Numbered from the stretch's first letter, positions 25,754 through 36,037 are shown. The stretch is 64,000 bases of DNA from Candidatus Kaistia colombiensis (GCA_029203105.1 CP119318.1:3920501-3984500), one strand, 5' to 3'. Program-made: numbers and translations. The notes: generated from the sequence alone by a model not told the origin.

Positions 25754-25836
25754 GGCGGATTCTCCCAGAATTATGCTATCGTGAGTCAGCCCGACAGGGT
25801 CGACATGGGCGCCGGTTGCGCCTACTCAAGAACGAT

Positions 25837-26670
25837 ATGATGGCTCCCGAGTTGCAATCCCCGTCCCCCGAAGCGCTGGCGGCGCTGTTGGATTGGTACG
25901 TCGCCAATGATGTCGACGTGGCGATCGAGGAGGAGGCTGTCAATCGGCTGGTCGCCAGGGTTGCCGAGGAGCCGGCGCCGACGCATCGGGCGATGCCGGC
26001 GTCTTTCGACGCGGAACCCCGCCCGCAGCCGCAGCCGACCATCGCCACCGCCCTGTCGCCGGAAGCCGAAGTGCTGGCCGCGCGGGAGGCCGCCGCGGGC
26101 GCCGCGACGCTCGACGCCCTGAAGGACGCCCTCGCCCGCTTCGAAGGATGCGCCTTGAAGACGACGGCCAAGTCGCTCGTCTTCTCGCAAGGCAATCCGA
26201 CGGCCCGCGTCATGCTGGTCGGCGACCCGCCCGGCCGCGACGAGGATTTGCAGGGCGAGCCGTTCGTCGGCCAAACCGGTCCGCTGGTCGACCGCATGCT
26301 GGCGGCGATCGGCTTGTCGCGCGCCGAGGTCTATCTGGCGAACATCGTGCCGTGGCGGCCGCCGGGCAATCGCACGCCGACGCCGCAGGAGACGGCGACC
26401 TGCCGGCCGTTCCTCGACCGGCAGATCGAGCTGGTCGATCCGGACTATCTGGTCTGCCTCGGGCCGATGGCGGCCAAGGAACTGCTGCCGACGACGGAGG
26501 GACTGCTTCGCATGCGCGGCCAGTGGTTCCCTTACGACACCGGCAAGCGGCAGATCCAGGCGATGGCAACCCTTCATCCGTCCTACCTGTTGCTGCAACC
26601 GCTGCAGAAGCGCCTGGTCTGGCGCGATCTTCTGGTTCTTCGGACCGCCATGGACGCAAAAACCGCCTAA
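25837..26670 (+). CDS. Uracil-DNA glycosylase, family 4-like
   Basis: This 277-residue base-excision repair enzyme has motif A GDPPGRDEDLQGEPFVGQTG (129-148), NIVPWRPPGNRTPT (169-182) and the catalytic-loop HPSYLL (247-252). Of the four Fe-S cysteines of family 4, three are in place (Cys105, Cys189, Cys207), while the first is Phe102. The N-terminal 90 residues are a low-complexity Ala/Glu/Pro extension. Two adjacent ATG codons (25837, 25840) are possible starts and the ribosome-binding site is weak. Confidence 0.88.
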   Translation: MMAPELQSPSPEALAALLDWYVANDVDVAIEEEAVNRLVARVAEEPAPTHRAMPASFDAEPRPQPQPTIATALSPEAEVLAAREAAAGAATLDALKDALARFEGCALKTTAKSLVFSQGNPTARVMLVGDPPGRDEDLQGEPFVGQTGPLVDRMLAAIGLSRAEVYLANIVPWRPPGNRTPTPQETATCRPFLDRQIELVDPDYLVCLGPMAAKELLPTTEGLLRMRGQWFPYDTGKRQIQAMATLHPSYLLLQPLQKRLVWRDLLVLRTAMDAKTA

Positions 26671-26674
26671 AGAT

Positions 26675-26694
26675 CTGGCGTGTCGCCAGTTTTT
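26675..26694 (+). terminator. Small hairpin with T-run after the glycosylase gene
   Basis: CTGGCG-TGT-CGCCAG is followed by five T. The 6-base stem is short, so termination may be partial. Confidence 0.5.
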
Positions 26695-26811
26695 CATGGC
26701 GTAAACTTAATCTTCACCACAAAGTGCCATCATTCGGACATCCGGACGGCTGACAAAGTCAGTCATCATCACAAATCGAATTGGCCGCAATTCGGCGCCC
26801 CCCCGGTCAAC

Positions 26812-28110
26812 ATGGCATCCCAGCTCATTCCCGTCGCCGCGCTCCTCATGGGGTCGGCACTTCTCCTGATCGCAGGCGGCATCCATGGCCTGCTCCTTCC
26901 GATCCGCGGGGCGATCGAGGGATTCTCGACCACCGAACTGGGCCTGATCGGCACCGGCTGGGCCGTCGGCTTCGTGCTCGGCTGTATCATCGTGCCGCGC
27001 ATCGTGCGCCGGGTCGGCCATGTCCGCGCCTATGGCGTCATGGCCTCGATCGCCGGCGTCGTCATCCTGCTGAACCTTTTGATCATCTCGCCCTGGGCCT
27101 GGATCGGCATGCGCGCCTTCTCCGGTTTCTGCTTCGCCGGCGCCCAGATGATCGTCGAGAGCTGGCTCAACGAGCGCGCCACCCGCGAGAACCGCGGCAC
27201 GATCTTCTCCGTCTACCAGATGGTCAATTTCGCCGCCTCGACCGCCGGCCAGCTGCTGCTCGCCACCGCCCCGGCCGAGGGATTCTTCTTCTTCGTGCTC
27301 GGCGCCATCTTCTACTGCCTGGCGATCCTGCCGTCGGCGCTGTCGACGGCGCAGACGCCGCGGCCGCTGAAGACCACCAAGATCGACCTGCGCAGCCTGT
27401 TCCGCAATTCGCCCGTCTCGGCGGTCGGCTGCTTCCTGATCGGCCTCGTCAACGGCGCCTTCGGCACGCTCGGCGCCGTCTATGGCCAGAAGATCGGCCT
27501 GCCGACGGCCGTCATCGCCTTCTTCATGAGCGCGGCCGTCCTCGGCGGCGCCATCACCCAAGTGCCGCTCGGCAAGCTATCCGACAAGATCGACCGCCGC
27601 CTCGTGCTGATCGGCGTCGCCACGGCCGCGATCGTGATGAGCCTCGCCATCGCCTTCGTCAGCCCGACCCAGCCCACCGTCATCATCGCGATGATCGCCC
27701 TGTTCGGCGGCATGATCTACCCAATGTACGGCCTGACCGTCGCCCATGCCAACGACTATGCCGCGCCGGACGATTTCGTGAAGGTGGCGAGCGGGCTGCT
27801 GCTGATGTCGGGCTTCGGCACCATGATCGGCCCGATCATCGGCGCGCTCGCCATGACACATCTGGGGCCGGCCGGCCTGTTCACCTTCTTCTCGGTCATC
27901 CACGTCGTGCTGATCGGCTATACGGCGTTTCGCATGACCCGGCGGCCCGCGCCGCGCGACGTGCCCCGCGACGCCTTCCAGCCGATGCCGCTCTTGAAGA
28001 ACGCCACGCCGGAGACGATCGCCCTCGACCCGCGCGCCGAGGATGCGAAGCCGGCGCCGACCGTCGCGCCGGCCACAGCACCCGTACCGGCATTGCCGCC
28101 GGCCTCCTGA
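26812..28110 (+). CDS. MFS transporter
   Basis: This 432-residue membrane protein has about 12 helices and a Pro/Ala-rich cytoplasmic tail (about 390-432). Features are IHGLLLPIRGAIEGFS after helix 1, the basic loop VPRIVRRVGHVRAYG and MRAFSGFCFAGAQMIVESWLNERAT, which match the YcaD-like MFS group. The substrate is unknown. I chose ATG 26812 because helix 1 begins within ten residues. It is convergent with the flavin reductase gene 17 bases downstream. Confidence 0.85.
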   Translation: MASQLIPVAALLMGSALLLIAGGIHGLLLPIRGAIEGFSTTELGLIGTGWAVGFVLGCIIVPRIVRRVGHVRAYGVMASIAGVVILLNLLIISPWAWIGMRAFSGFCFAGAQMIVESWLNERATRENRGTIFSVYQMVNFAASTAGQLLLATAPAEGFFFFVLGAIFYCLAILPSALSTAQTPRPLKTTKIDLRSLFRNSPVSAVGCFLIGLVNGAFGTLGAVYGQKIGLPTAVIAFFMSAAVLGGAITQVPLGKLSDKIDRRLVLIGVATAAIVMSLAIAFVSPTQPTVIIAMIALFGGMIYPMYGLTVAHANDYAAPDDFVKVASGLLLMSGFGTMIGPIIGALAMTHLGPAGLFTFFSVIHVVLIGYTAFRMTRRPAPRDVPRDAFQPMPLLKNATPETIALDPRAEDAKPAPTVAPATAPVPALPPAS

Positions 28111-28127
28111 CGCGAGAGGAAGCGGCC

Positions 28128-28625
28128 TCAGACCCGGTGATAGCTGCGGTCGAGATAGACCAGGGCGCTGTCGTGCGAGCCGACGCGCACCGCTTCGACG
28201 AGGCCGAACAGCACCGAATGCGAGCCCTGCTCGACCACTTCGGTCAGGCGGCAATCGAAGCTCGCCCGCGCCGATTCCAGCACCGGCGCGCCCGTCGCCA
28301 GCGTCATCCAGGAGCCGAGCGCGAAGCGCTCCGGCATGGACAGGCCGGAGCGGCCGGCAAAGGCCTCGGCCAGATCCTGCTGGTTGCCCTCGAGCGTGTT
28401 GATGCAGAAGCTGCCGTTCTGCTTGAAGGCGGCGTTGGTCAGGCTCTTGCGGTTGACGCAGACGAGCACGATCGGCGGGCGGTCGGAAACGGATGTCACG
28501 GCCGACGCCGTCAGGCCGCAAGCACCGCCCGTCCCAGCCGTCGTCACCACGTGAACCGGAGCAACGAGCCGGCTCATCGCCTCGCGGAACATTGCCGGAT
28601 CGACCAGATCCGTGAGCGTATCCAT
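28128..28625 (-). CDS. Flavin reductase-like FMN-binding protein
   Basis: This 165-residue protein is of the flavin_reductase domain family (HpaC/RutF-like). MSRLVAPVHVVTTAGTGGACGLTAS and SVSDRPPIVLVCVNRKS carry the FMN-binding loops, and it ends with a GRVE-equivalent region and LVYLDRSYHRV. It likely uses NAD(P)H to supply reduced FMN to a two-component monooxygenase, though no partner is adjacent. I chose ATG 28625; the frame continues 23 codons upstream without similarity. The 274-base gap upstream must hold its promoter and that of the liv operon. Confidence 0.86.
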   Translation of the reverse strand: MDTLTDLVDPAMFREAMSRLVAPVHVVTTAGTGGACGLTASAVTSVSDRPPIVLVCVNRKSLTNAAFKQNGSFCINTLEGNQQDLAEAFAGRSGLSMPERFALGSWMTLATGAPVLESARASFDCRLTEVVEQGSHSVLFGLVEAVRVGSHDSALVYLDRSYHRV

Positions 28626-28899
28626 GCCTGCTTCTATCCCAATCCTGCGAGCTTCGTCACATGTGGTCGTATCGGGTCGGGCCGGCGACGACAAGCTGGT
28701 CCGGGCCGAGGCCGGAAAAAATCCGGAGACCGACTTATAAGGTGAACTTAGTAAATACCGCAGCGGCAGCGAAGTGTTCGTCGGCGTCTTGTTGTTTTGT
28801 TCGGTTCGTGTACCTAATCGAGGGATAAATGAGAGGCTGGCCTACGGGCACGGACCTCCGGGAACAAAAATAGATGAGCTGCATGCGGGGATCCACGAG

Positions 28900-29817
28900 A
28901 TGGACGTATTCCTTCAACAATTGATCAATGGGATCACGCTTGGGTCGATTTATGGCTTGATTGCGATCGGATACACGATGGTGTTCGGCATCATCGGCAT
29001 GGTCAACTTCGCCCATGGCGACGTATTCATGACCTCTGCGTTCATCGCGCTGATTTTCCTTCTGGTGCTGACGACGGTGCTGGGAATATCATCGATGATA
29101 CTGGCGCTGATCCTCGTGATGGTCATTGCCATGGTGCTGACCAGCCTGATGAGCTGGGCGATCGAACGGATCGCCTATCGCCCGTTGCGCGGCTCCTTCC
29201 GACTGGCGCCGCTGATCTCCGCCATCGGCATGTCGATCGTGCTGTCGAACTTCGTGCAGGTCGCGCAGGGCCCGCGCAACAAGCCGATCCCGCCCATTCT
29301 CAGCGGCGGCATCGAGGTGATGAATACCAACAATTTCGCCGTCACCATCTCCTACAAGCAGATCCTGATCTGGGTCGTCACCGCCGTGCTCCTCGCGGGC
29401 TTCTGGTATCTCGTGCAGAAGACCTCGCTCGGCCGCGCCCAGCGCGCCTGCGAGCAGGACCGCAAGATGGCGGCGCTGCTCGGCGTCAATGTCGACCGCA
29501 CCATCTCGCTGACCTTCGTCATGGGCGCCGCGCTCGCCGCCGTCGCCGGCACGCTGTTCCTGTCCTATTATGGCGTCGTCAACTTCTCGGACGGCTTCGT
29601 GCCGGGCGTGAAGGCGTTCACCGCCGCCGTGCTCGGCGGCATCGGCTCGCTGCCGGGCGCCGTGATCGGCGGCCTGCTGATCGGCCTGATCGAGACCTTC
29701 TGGTCCGGCTATTTCTCGATCGACTACAAGGACGTCGCCGCCTTCTCGATCCTGGCGATCGTGCTGATCTTCATGCCGCAAGGCCTCCTCGGACGACCTG
29801 AAGTCGAGAAGGTGTGA
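28900..29817 (+). CDS. livH: Branched-chain amino-acid ABC transporter permease
   Basis: This 305-residue inner-membrane permease has about 8 helices. DVFLQQLINGITLGSIYGLI and GMVNFAHGDVFM are LivH signatures, and ACEQDRKMAALLGVNVD is the EAA-like coupling loop. I chose ATG 28900, where homologues start. It is the first gene of a livHMGF cluster, followed after one base by livM. Confidence 0.94.
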   Translation: MDVFLQQLINGITLGSIYGLIAIGYTMVFGIIGMVNFAHGDVFMTSAFIALIFLLVLTTVLGISSMILALILVMVIAMVLTSLMSWAIERIAYRPLRGSFRLAPLISAIGMSIVLSNFVQVAQGPRNKPIPPILSGGIEVMNTNNFAVTISYKQILIWVVTAVLLAGFWYLVQKTSLGRAQRACEQDRKMAALLGVNVDRTISLTFVMGAALAAVAGTLFLSYYGVVNFSDGFVPGVKAFTAAVLGGIGSLPGAVIGGLLIGLIETFWSGYFSIDYKDVAAFSILAIVLIFMPQGLLGRPEVEKV

Positions 29818-29818
29818 C

Positions 29819-31195
29819 ATGGCGGAAGCGACAGTGAAAAAGCACGGCCCGGACCTCTCCGCGGCCGTGAAGGACGCCCTGTTGTCCGGCCTCATCGCGC
29901 TCGGCCTGTTCGGTCCGCTGGTCGGGCTCCGGACCGAGCAGAACATCCGCAACGAACTGGTGGTGCAGGGACGCTGGGGCCTGCTCGCCTCCGTCATCGC
30001 CGTCATCATCGTCGGCCGCTTCCTGCTGCTGACCCTGGTCTGGCCGGCGATGGCGGCGCGCAAGGAGCGGGTGACGCCGGCCGAGGCGCCGTCGCCGGTG
30101 CGGCAGACGCTGTCGCGCTGGTTCGCACCGGCCTCGCTGATCTTCCTGTTCCTCTATCCGGCGATCGTCGTCAGCCTGCTCGGCTTCCAGGGCTCGCTGA
30201 AATGGGTCGACAATTTCGGCATCCAGATCCTGATCTATGTGATGCTCGGCTGGGGCCTCAACATCGTCGTCGGCCTCGCCGGCCTGCTCGATCTCGGCTA
30301 TGTCGCCTTCTATGCCGTCGGCGCCTATTCCTACGCACTGCTTTCGACCCATTTCGGCTTTTCGTTCTGGATCCTGCTGCCCATGGCCGGCATCTTCGCC
30401 GCGCTCTGGGGCATCATGCTGGGCTTCCCGGTGCTGCGCCTGCGCGGCGACTATCTCGCCATTGTGACGCTCGCCTTCGGCGAGATCATCCGCCTGGTGC
30501 TGATCAACTGGCGCGATCTCACCAACGGCTCCTCCGGCATCAGCTCGATCCCGAAGATCACCCTGTTCGGCATCAAGTTCGATGCCTCGCCGACCGGCTT
30601 CGCCAAGATGATGGATCTGCCGGTCTCCTCGGCCTACTACAAGATCTTCCTCTACTACCTGATCCTGCTGCTGGCGCTTCTCACCGCCTTCGTGACCATC
30701 CGCCTGCGCAAGCTGCCGGTCGGCCGCGCCTGGGAAGCGCTGCGCGAGGATGAGATCGCCTGCCGCTCGCTCGGCATCAACACCACCAACACCAAGCTGA
30801 CCGCCTTCGCGCTCGGCGCGATGTTCGCCGGCTTCGCCGGGTCGTTCTTCGCGGCGCGCCAGGGTTTCGTCAGCCCCGAATCCTTCACCTTCATGGAATC
30901 GGCGATCATCGTGGCGATCGTCGTCCTCGGCGGCATGGGTTCGATGGTCGGCGTGGCGCTCGCCGCCGTCGCCATGATCGGCGGCACGGAACTGCTGCGC
31001 GAACTCGCCTTCCTCAAGACGATCTTCGGCGACAATTTCAATCCCGACCAGTTCCGCATGCTGATCTTCGGCCTCGCCATGGTCGGCATCATGATCTGGA
31101 AGCCGCGCGGCTTCGTGTCGTCGCGCCAGCCGACGATCTTCCTGGCGGAGAAGAAGGCGATCGCCGGCACCCTCGTCAAAGAGGGACATGGCTGA
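29819..31195 (+). CDS. livM: Branched-chain amino-acid ABC transporter permease
   Basis: This 458-residue permease has an extra N-terminal region of three hydrophobic segments before the LivM core, as in the long high-affinity LivM. GWGLNIVVGLAGLLDLGYVAFYAVG (from about residue 143) and REDEIACRSLGINTTNTKL are the conserved core and coupling loop. The stop overlaps the livG start by one base (TGATG). Confidence 0.94.
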   Translation: MAEATVKKHGPDLSAAVKDALLSGLIALGLFGPLVGLRTEQNIRNELVVQGRWGLLASVIAVIIVGRFLLLTLVWPAMAARKERVTPAEAPSPVRQTLSRWFAPASLIFLFLYPAIVVSLLGFQGSLKWVDNFGIQILIYVMLGWGLNIVVGLAGLLDLGYVAFYAVGAYSYALLSTHFGFSFWILLPMAGIFAALWGIMLGFPVLRLRGDYLAIVTLAFGEIIRLVLINWRDLTNGSSGISSIPKITLFGIKFDASPTGFAKMMDLPVSSAYYKIFLYYLILLLALLTAFVTIRLRKLPVGRAWEALREDEIACRSLGINTTNTKLTAFALGAMFAGFAGSFFAARQGFVSPESFTFMESAIIVAIVVLGGMGSMVGVALAAVAMIGGTELLRELAFLKTIFGDNFNPDQFRMLIFGLAMVGIMIWKPRGFVSSRQPTIFLAEKKAIAGTLVKEGHG

Positions 31196-32090
31196 TGAGC
31201 GAAACCCTCACCCTAAGCCGGGGCGCGCCGTTATCCTGGGAAACGAACCCGGTCCTGCAGGTCGAGCATGTCTTCATGCGCTTCGGCGGACTGATCGCCG
31301 TCAACGACCTGTCCTTCAGCGTCGGCCGCGGCGACATCACGGCGCTGATCGGTCCGAACGGCGCCGGCAAGACCACGGTGTTCAACTGCATCACCGGCTT
31401 CTACAAGCCGACGCAGGGGATGCTGCGGCTCCAGCACGCCGCCGGTTCGACCTTCCTGCTCGAGCGCATGCCCGACTTCAGGATCTCGGCGAAGGCCAAG
31501 GTGGCGCGGACGTTCCAGAACATCCGCCTGTTCTCCGGCATGACCGTGCTGGAAAACCTTCTGGTCGCGCAGCACAACACCCTGATGGTCGCCTCGGGCA
31601 TGACGGTCCTCGGCGTGCTCGGCCTGCCGGGCTATCGCAATGCCGAGAAGAGGGCCATCGAGAAGGCCAAGTACTGGCTGGAGAAGACGGGCCTGACCTT
31701 GCGGGCCGACGATCCGGCCGGCGACCTGCCCTATGGCGCCCAGCGCCGGCTGGAAATCGCCCGCGCCATGTGCACGGAACCGGAACTCCTCTGCCTCGAC
31801 GAACCGGCCGCCGGCCTCAATCCGCGTGAATCGGCCGAATTGAACGCCCTGCTGCTCGGCATCCGCGAGACCGAGAAGACATCGATCCTGCTGATCGAGC
31901 ATGACATGTCCGTCGTCATGGAAATCTCCGACCACGTCATCGTGCTCGAATATGGCACGAAGATCGCGGATGGCACGCCCACCGAGGTACGCAACGATCC
32001 GCGCGTCATCGCCGCCTATCTCGGCGTCGACGACGAGGAGATCGACCTGGTCGAGGAGACGCTGGACGAAATCACCGAAGGGACGGCGAC

Positions 32091-32094
<4 letters not shown>
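31195..32094 (+). CDS. livG: Branched-chain amino-acid ABC transporter ATPase
   Basis: This 299-residue ATPase has Walker A GPNGAGKTT, the signature LPYGAQRRLEIARAM (a YGAQ variant of LSGGQ, normal for LivG), Walker B LLCLDEPAAGLNP and switch LIEHDMSVV. It has an acidic C-terminal tail of about 20 residues (DDEEIDLVEETLDEI). The start overlaps livM and the stop overlaps livF (ATGA), indicating one polycistronic message. Confidence 0.95.
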
Positions 32095-32828
<734 letters not shown>

Positions 32829-32868
32829 GCCCCTCCCCGTTCTGCACCGCCGAAAGGAGGCATCCCTG

Positions 32869-33213
32869 ATGTCGGGCATCCTCTATGAAGAAACGTCGCT
32901 GGCGACGTTCCTGTTCGTCACCGTCATCCTCGGCGGCGCCGGCGCCTGGATGACGGGGCGCGCCTGCGCCCTGACCTGGCGGCCCTATTACATGCTCGCC
33001 TTCTATCTGCTGATCCTGTCCTTCGGCGTGCGCTTCATCCACTTCTCGCTGTTCGAGGCGACGCTTCTGTCGCTGCACTACTGGATCATCGACGCCGTCT
33101 TCGTGCTGGCCGTCGGCTCGATCGCCTATCGGTACACCCGCACCAACCAGATGGTGTCGCAATACTACTGGCTTTACGCAAAGTCCGGCCCGTTCGCGTG
33201 GCGGAATTTGTAA
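32869..33213 (+). CDS. DUF6867-type small membrane protein
   Basis: This 114-residue protein has three predicted hydrophobic segments (about 12-30, 42-60, 68-88). It starts MSGILYEETSLATFLFVTVI and ends QYYWLYAKSGPFAWRNL. An AAAGGAGG lies eight bases upstream of ATG 32869. I believe it is the DUF6867 family, which accompanies liv genes in Hyphomicrobiales. Its position between livF and the binding-protein gene suggests an accessory role in the transporter. Function unknown. Confidence 0.75.
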   Translation: MSGILYEETSLATFLFVTVILGGAGAWMTGRACALTWRPYYMLAFYLLILSFGVRFIHFSLFEATLLSLHYWIIDAVFVLAVGSIAYRYTRTNQMVSQYYWLYAKSGPFAWRNL

Positions 33214-33373
33214 TTCTGTTCCCAGCACCCAACAGCGGCGAAAGGTTGAACCAATACTGAAACAAGAATCCGGATGACAGCCTCAAGGAAATCGGCAAAA
33301 TAACCGATCAAGGCGACCCGTCATCCGCCGAAAGGGCGAAAGCCCACCTTCCAGATCCAACGGGAGACTTTGA

Positions 33374-34492
33374 ATGAAGAAGAGCATCATTTCGAGCCTG
33401 GCGTTTGCCGCAGGCTTGACACTGGCCGGACTGGCCCATGCCGACGACATCAAGATTGCCGCCGCGGGCCCCCTGACCGGTCCGAACGCCGCCTTCGGCG
33501 CCCAGATCCAGAAGGGCACCGAACAGGCCATTGCCGACATCAACGCCGCCGGCGGCGTCGCCGGCAGCAAGTTCGTCCTGTCGCTCGGCGACGACGTCTC
33601 CGATCCGAAGCAGGGCGTCTCGGTCGCGAACAAGTTCGTGGGCGACGGCGTGACCTATGTCGTCGGCCACTTCAACTCCGGCGTGTCGATCCCGGCCTCG
33701 GACGTTTATGCCGAGAACGGCATCTTCCAGATCTCGCCCGCCTCGACCAACCCGAAGTTCACCGAACGCGGCCTCTGGAACACCTTCCGCACCTGCGGTC
33801 GCGACGACCAGCAGGGCGCCGTGGCCGGCAAGTACATCGTCGACCACCTGAAGGACAAGAAGCTCGCCATCATCCACGACAAGACCCCGTATGGTCAGGG
33901 CCTTGCCGACGAGACCAAGAAGGCCGCCAATGCCGGCGGCGTCACCGAAGTGATCTACGAAGGCATCAATGTCGGCGACAAGGACTTCTCCGCCCTCATC
34001 TCCAAGATGAAGTCGGCCGGCGTCGACGTCATCTACTACGGCGGCCTGCACCAGGAAGCCGGTCTCATCGTCCGCCAGGCGGCCGAGCAGGGCCTGAAGG
34101 CCGTGCTGTTCTCCGGCGACGGCATCACCGACCGCGAGTTCGCGGCGATCGCCGGCCCGGCTGCCGACGGCACGCTGATGACCTTCGGTCCCGATCCGCG
34201 CCTGAACCCCGACGCCAAGGAAGTCGTCGAACGCTTCCGCGCTTCGGGCTTCGAGCCGGAGGCCTACACGCTCTACTCCTATGCCAGCGTCCAGGTCATC
34301 GCCCAGGCGATCGAGAAGGCCGGCACCACGGATCCGCAGAAGGTCGCGGAAGTCGTGAAGTCGGGCGGCCCGTGGAAGACGGTTCTCGGCCCGCTCTCCT
34401 ATGACGCCAAGGGCGACCGCACGACGGCCGACTATGTCGTCTACTCCTGGGTCAAGGATGCCGACGGCAAGCTCGACTACAAGCAGCTCTAG
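33374..34492 (+). CDS. livK: Branched-chain amino-acid periplasmic binding protein
   Basis: This 372-residue type I periplasmic binding protein has a signal peptide (about 1-23, cleavage after AHA). It shows IKIAAAGPLTGPNAAFGAQIQKG (LivJ/K start), VGHFNSGVSIPASDVYAENG and DKTPYGQGLADETKK. The 160-base gap before it could carry a second promoter, as is usual where binding proteins are made in excess of permeases. A strong terminator follows. Confidence 0.94.
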   Translation: MKKSIISSLAFAAGLTLAGLAHADDIKIAAAGPLTGPNAAFGAQIQKGTEQAIADINAAGGVAGSKFVLSLGDDVSDPKQGVSVANKFVGDGVTYVVGHFNSGVSIPASDVYAENGIFQISPASTNPKFTERGLWNTFRTCGRDDQQGAVAGKYIVDHLKDKKLAIIHDKTPYGQGLADETKKAANAGGVTEVIYEGINVGDKDFSALISKMKSAGVDVIYYGGLHQEAGLIVRQAAEQGLKAVLFSGDGITDREFAAIAGPAADGTLMTFGPDPRLNPDAKEVVERFRASGFEPEAYTLYSYASVQVIAQAIEKAGTTDPQKVAEVVKSGGPWKTVLGPLSYDAKGDRTTADYVVYSWVKDADGKLDYKQL

Positions 34493-34516
34493 ATCGAACG
34501 CTGCCTGAACCCGAAG

Positions 34517-34551
34517 CGCCCGCGTCTCCCCGAGACGCGGGCGTTTTCTTT
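34517..34551 (+). terminator. Rho-independent terminator after livK
   Basis: A 12-base GC-rich stem (CGCCCGCGTCTC with GAGACGCGGGCG) and a three-base loop are followed by TTTTCTTTT. It separates livK from the second binding-protein gene. Confidence 0.9.
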
Positions 34552-34599
34552 TCGTCCGCCGCCGGGCATGATCGCCCGATGCCCCGAAAAGGACGACCG

Positions 34600-35733
34600 A
34601 TGTTCCGCGCCAATTGCCTGTCCACCCGCCTGCCCGTCTGTCTTGCCGGCTTTCTGGCCGTTTTCACGGTCGTGGCAGCCGGCCCGGCCGGCGCCGATAT
34701 CCGCATCCTGGCGGTCGGGCCGATGACCGGCCCCTATCAGGCGCTCGGCAAGCAGATCCGCGCCGGCGTCGAGACGGCGGTCGACGCCCTGAATGCGCGC
34801 GGCGGCATCGATGGCGAGCGGATCAGCGTCGACATCGAGGACGATGCCTGCAAAGCCGACGTCGCGGTCGCCGCCGCCAATCGCGCCATCGGCCGCGGCG
34901 ACGCGCTGGTGGTTGGCCATGTCTGCGCCGAGACGGCGATCGCCGCCGGCGCCGTCTATGCCGACAACAAGCTGCTGGTGATCACCCCCGCCGTCACCGC
35001 CAACCGTTACACCGACGAGCGCGCCGGCCCGACGCTATTCCGCCTCGCCGCCCGCGACGACGCGCAGGGTCCGACGGCCGGCGCCTTCCTGGCCGAGCGC
35101 TTCGGTGGCAAGCGCATCGCCGTGCTCAATGACGGCTCGCCCTATGGCAAGCCGCTGGCCAAGGCGACCCGGCTGGCGATGAACGCCGCCGGCAAGCGCG
35201 AGGCGCGCCTCGACACGTTCGACCCCGGCGCCAAGGAATACAACGCGCTCGCCGACCGCCTCGTCGCCGACGCCATCGACGTCGTCTTCATCGGCGGCGA
35301 TCCCGGCGACATCGCGCTGATCCTGAAGGCGCTGCGCGCCAAGGGCTCTTCGGCGATCGTCATGGGCGGCGATGCGCTCGCCACCAGCGAGTTCGTCACC
35401 GCCGCGGGCGACGCCGCCAATGGCTCGCTGTTGACCTTCTTCACCGACTGGCGGCAGGCTGCGGCGCAGGACGTCAGTGCCGCGCTGCGCACCGCTGGGG
35501 TCGAGCCGCAGGGCTATGTCCTGCCGGCCTACGCCGCCGTGCAGCTCTGGGCGGAAGCGCGCCGGGCGGGCGGATCCGCCAAGGGCGAGGATCTCGCCGC
35601 GACGCTCGCGGGCTCCACTTCCCCGACCGTGCTCGGCGCCGTCGCCTTCGACGGCAAGGGCGACGCGCAGCTCGCCGGCTTTAGCGTCTATCGCTGGCAG
35701 GACGGCCTGCTGGTGCCGGAAACCAGTCAGTGA
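34600..35733 (+). CDS. Second branched-chain amino-acid-type binding protein
   Basis: This 377-residue LivK/LivJ-type protein has a signal peptide (about 1-32). It shares the fold and motifs with livK (ILAVGPMTGPYQALGKQIRAG, NDGSPYGKPLAKATR) but is clearly diverged and uses its own leader. I chose ATG 34600 because AAAGGAC lies six bases upstream; ATG 34579 is also open. It probably feeds a different ligand to the same Liv permease, which is inferred from location only. Confidence 0.88.
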   Translation: MFRANCLSTRLPVCLAGFLAVFTVVAAGPAGADIRILAVGPMTGPYQALGKQIRAGVETAVDALNARGGIDGERISVDIEDDACKADVAVAAANRAIGRGDALVVGHVCAETAIAAGAVYADNKLLVITPAVTANRYTDERAGPTLFRLAARDDAQGPTAGAFLAERFGGKRIAVLNDGSPYGKPLAKATRLAMNAAGKREARLDTFDPGAKEYNALADRLVADAIDVVFIGGDPGDIALILKALRAKGSSAIVMGGDALATSEFVTAAGDAANGSLLTFFTDWRQAAAQDVSAALRTAGVEPQGYVLPAYAAVQLWAEARRAGGSAKGEDLAATLAGSTSPTVLGAVAFDGKGDAQLAGFSVYRWQDGLLVPETSQ

Positions 35734-35768
35734 ACTTCAGGTGGGATGTGCAAGCTCCCGCACTCCCG

Positions 35769-36017
35769 TCACCTCCCCCCTGAGGAGACCTTTGCAGAAC
35801 ACCGAATGTCGTCATGTTTTCTACGCCGCATGGGCCAGAACTCGTCGCCCCGGCGAAGGCCGGGGCCCATGAACACCGGCGCAAGGGGGCCGTAGCTCAG
35901 CCTTTTGGCCAAGGAAAGTTGTGTATGGATCCCGACCTTCGTCGGGATGACGACATGAAATGCACGGCCTGCGCAGGTCGACGATGTTGTGCGAAGGTCT
36001 CCCTCAGGGAGGGGTGA
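35769..36017. repeat. Intergenic inverted-repeat element with internal palindromes
   Basis: The 304-base gap before the dadA-like gene holds no gene. Its ends form an imperfect inverted repeat: 35769-35800 (CACCTCCCCCCTGAGGAGAC...) against 35986-36017 (GTCTCCCTCAGGGAGGGGTG on the plus strand). Inside are short palindromes CCCGGCGAAGGCCGGG and ATCCCGACCTTCGTCGGGAT. This matches the style of dispersed palindromic intergenic elements of Hyphomicrobiales. Confidence 0.65.
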
Positions 36018-36037
36018 AGGACGTCCCCCGACATCGC

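Noticed and set aside
29771..31189. 472-codon minus-strand open frame over livM
   Set aside because: Antisense shadow of livM with no start signal and no recognisable domain.
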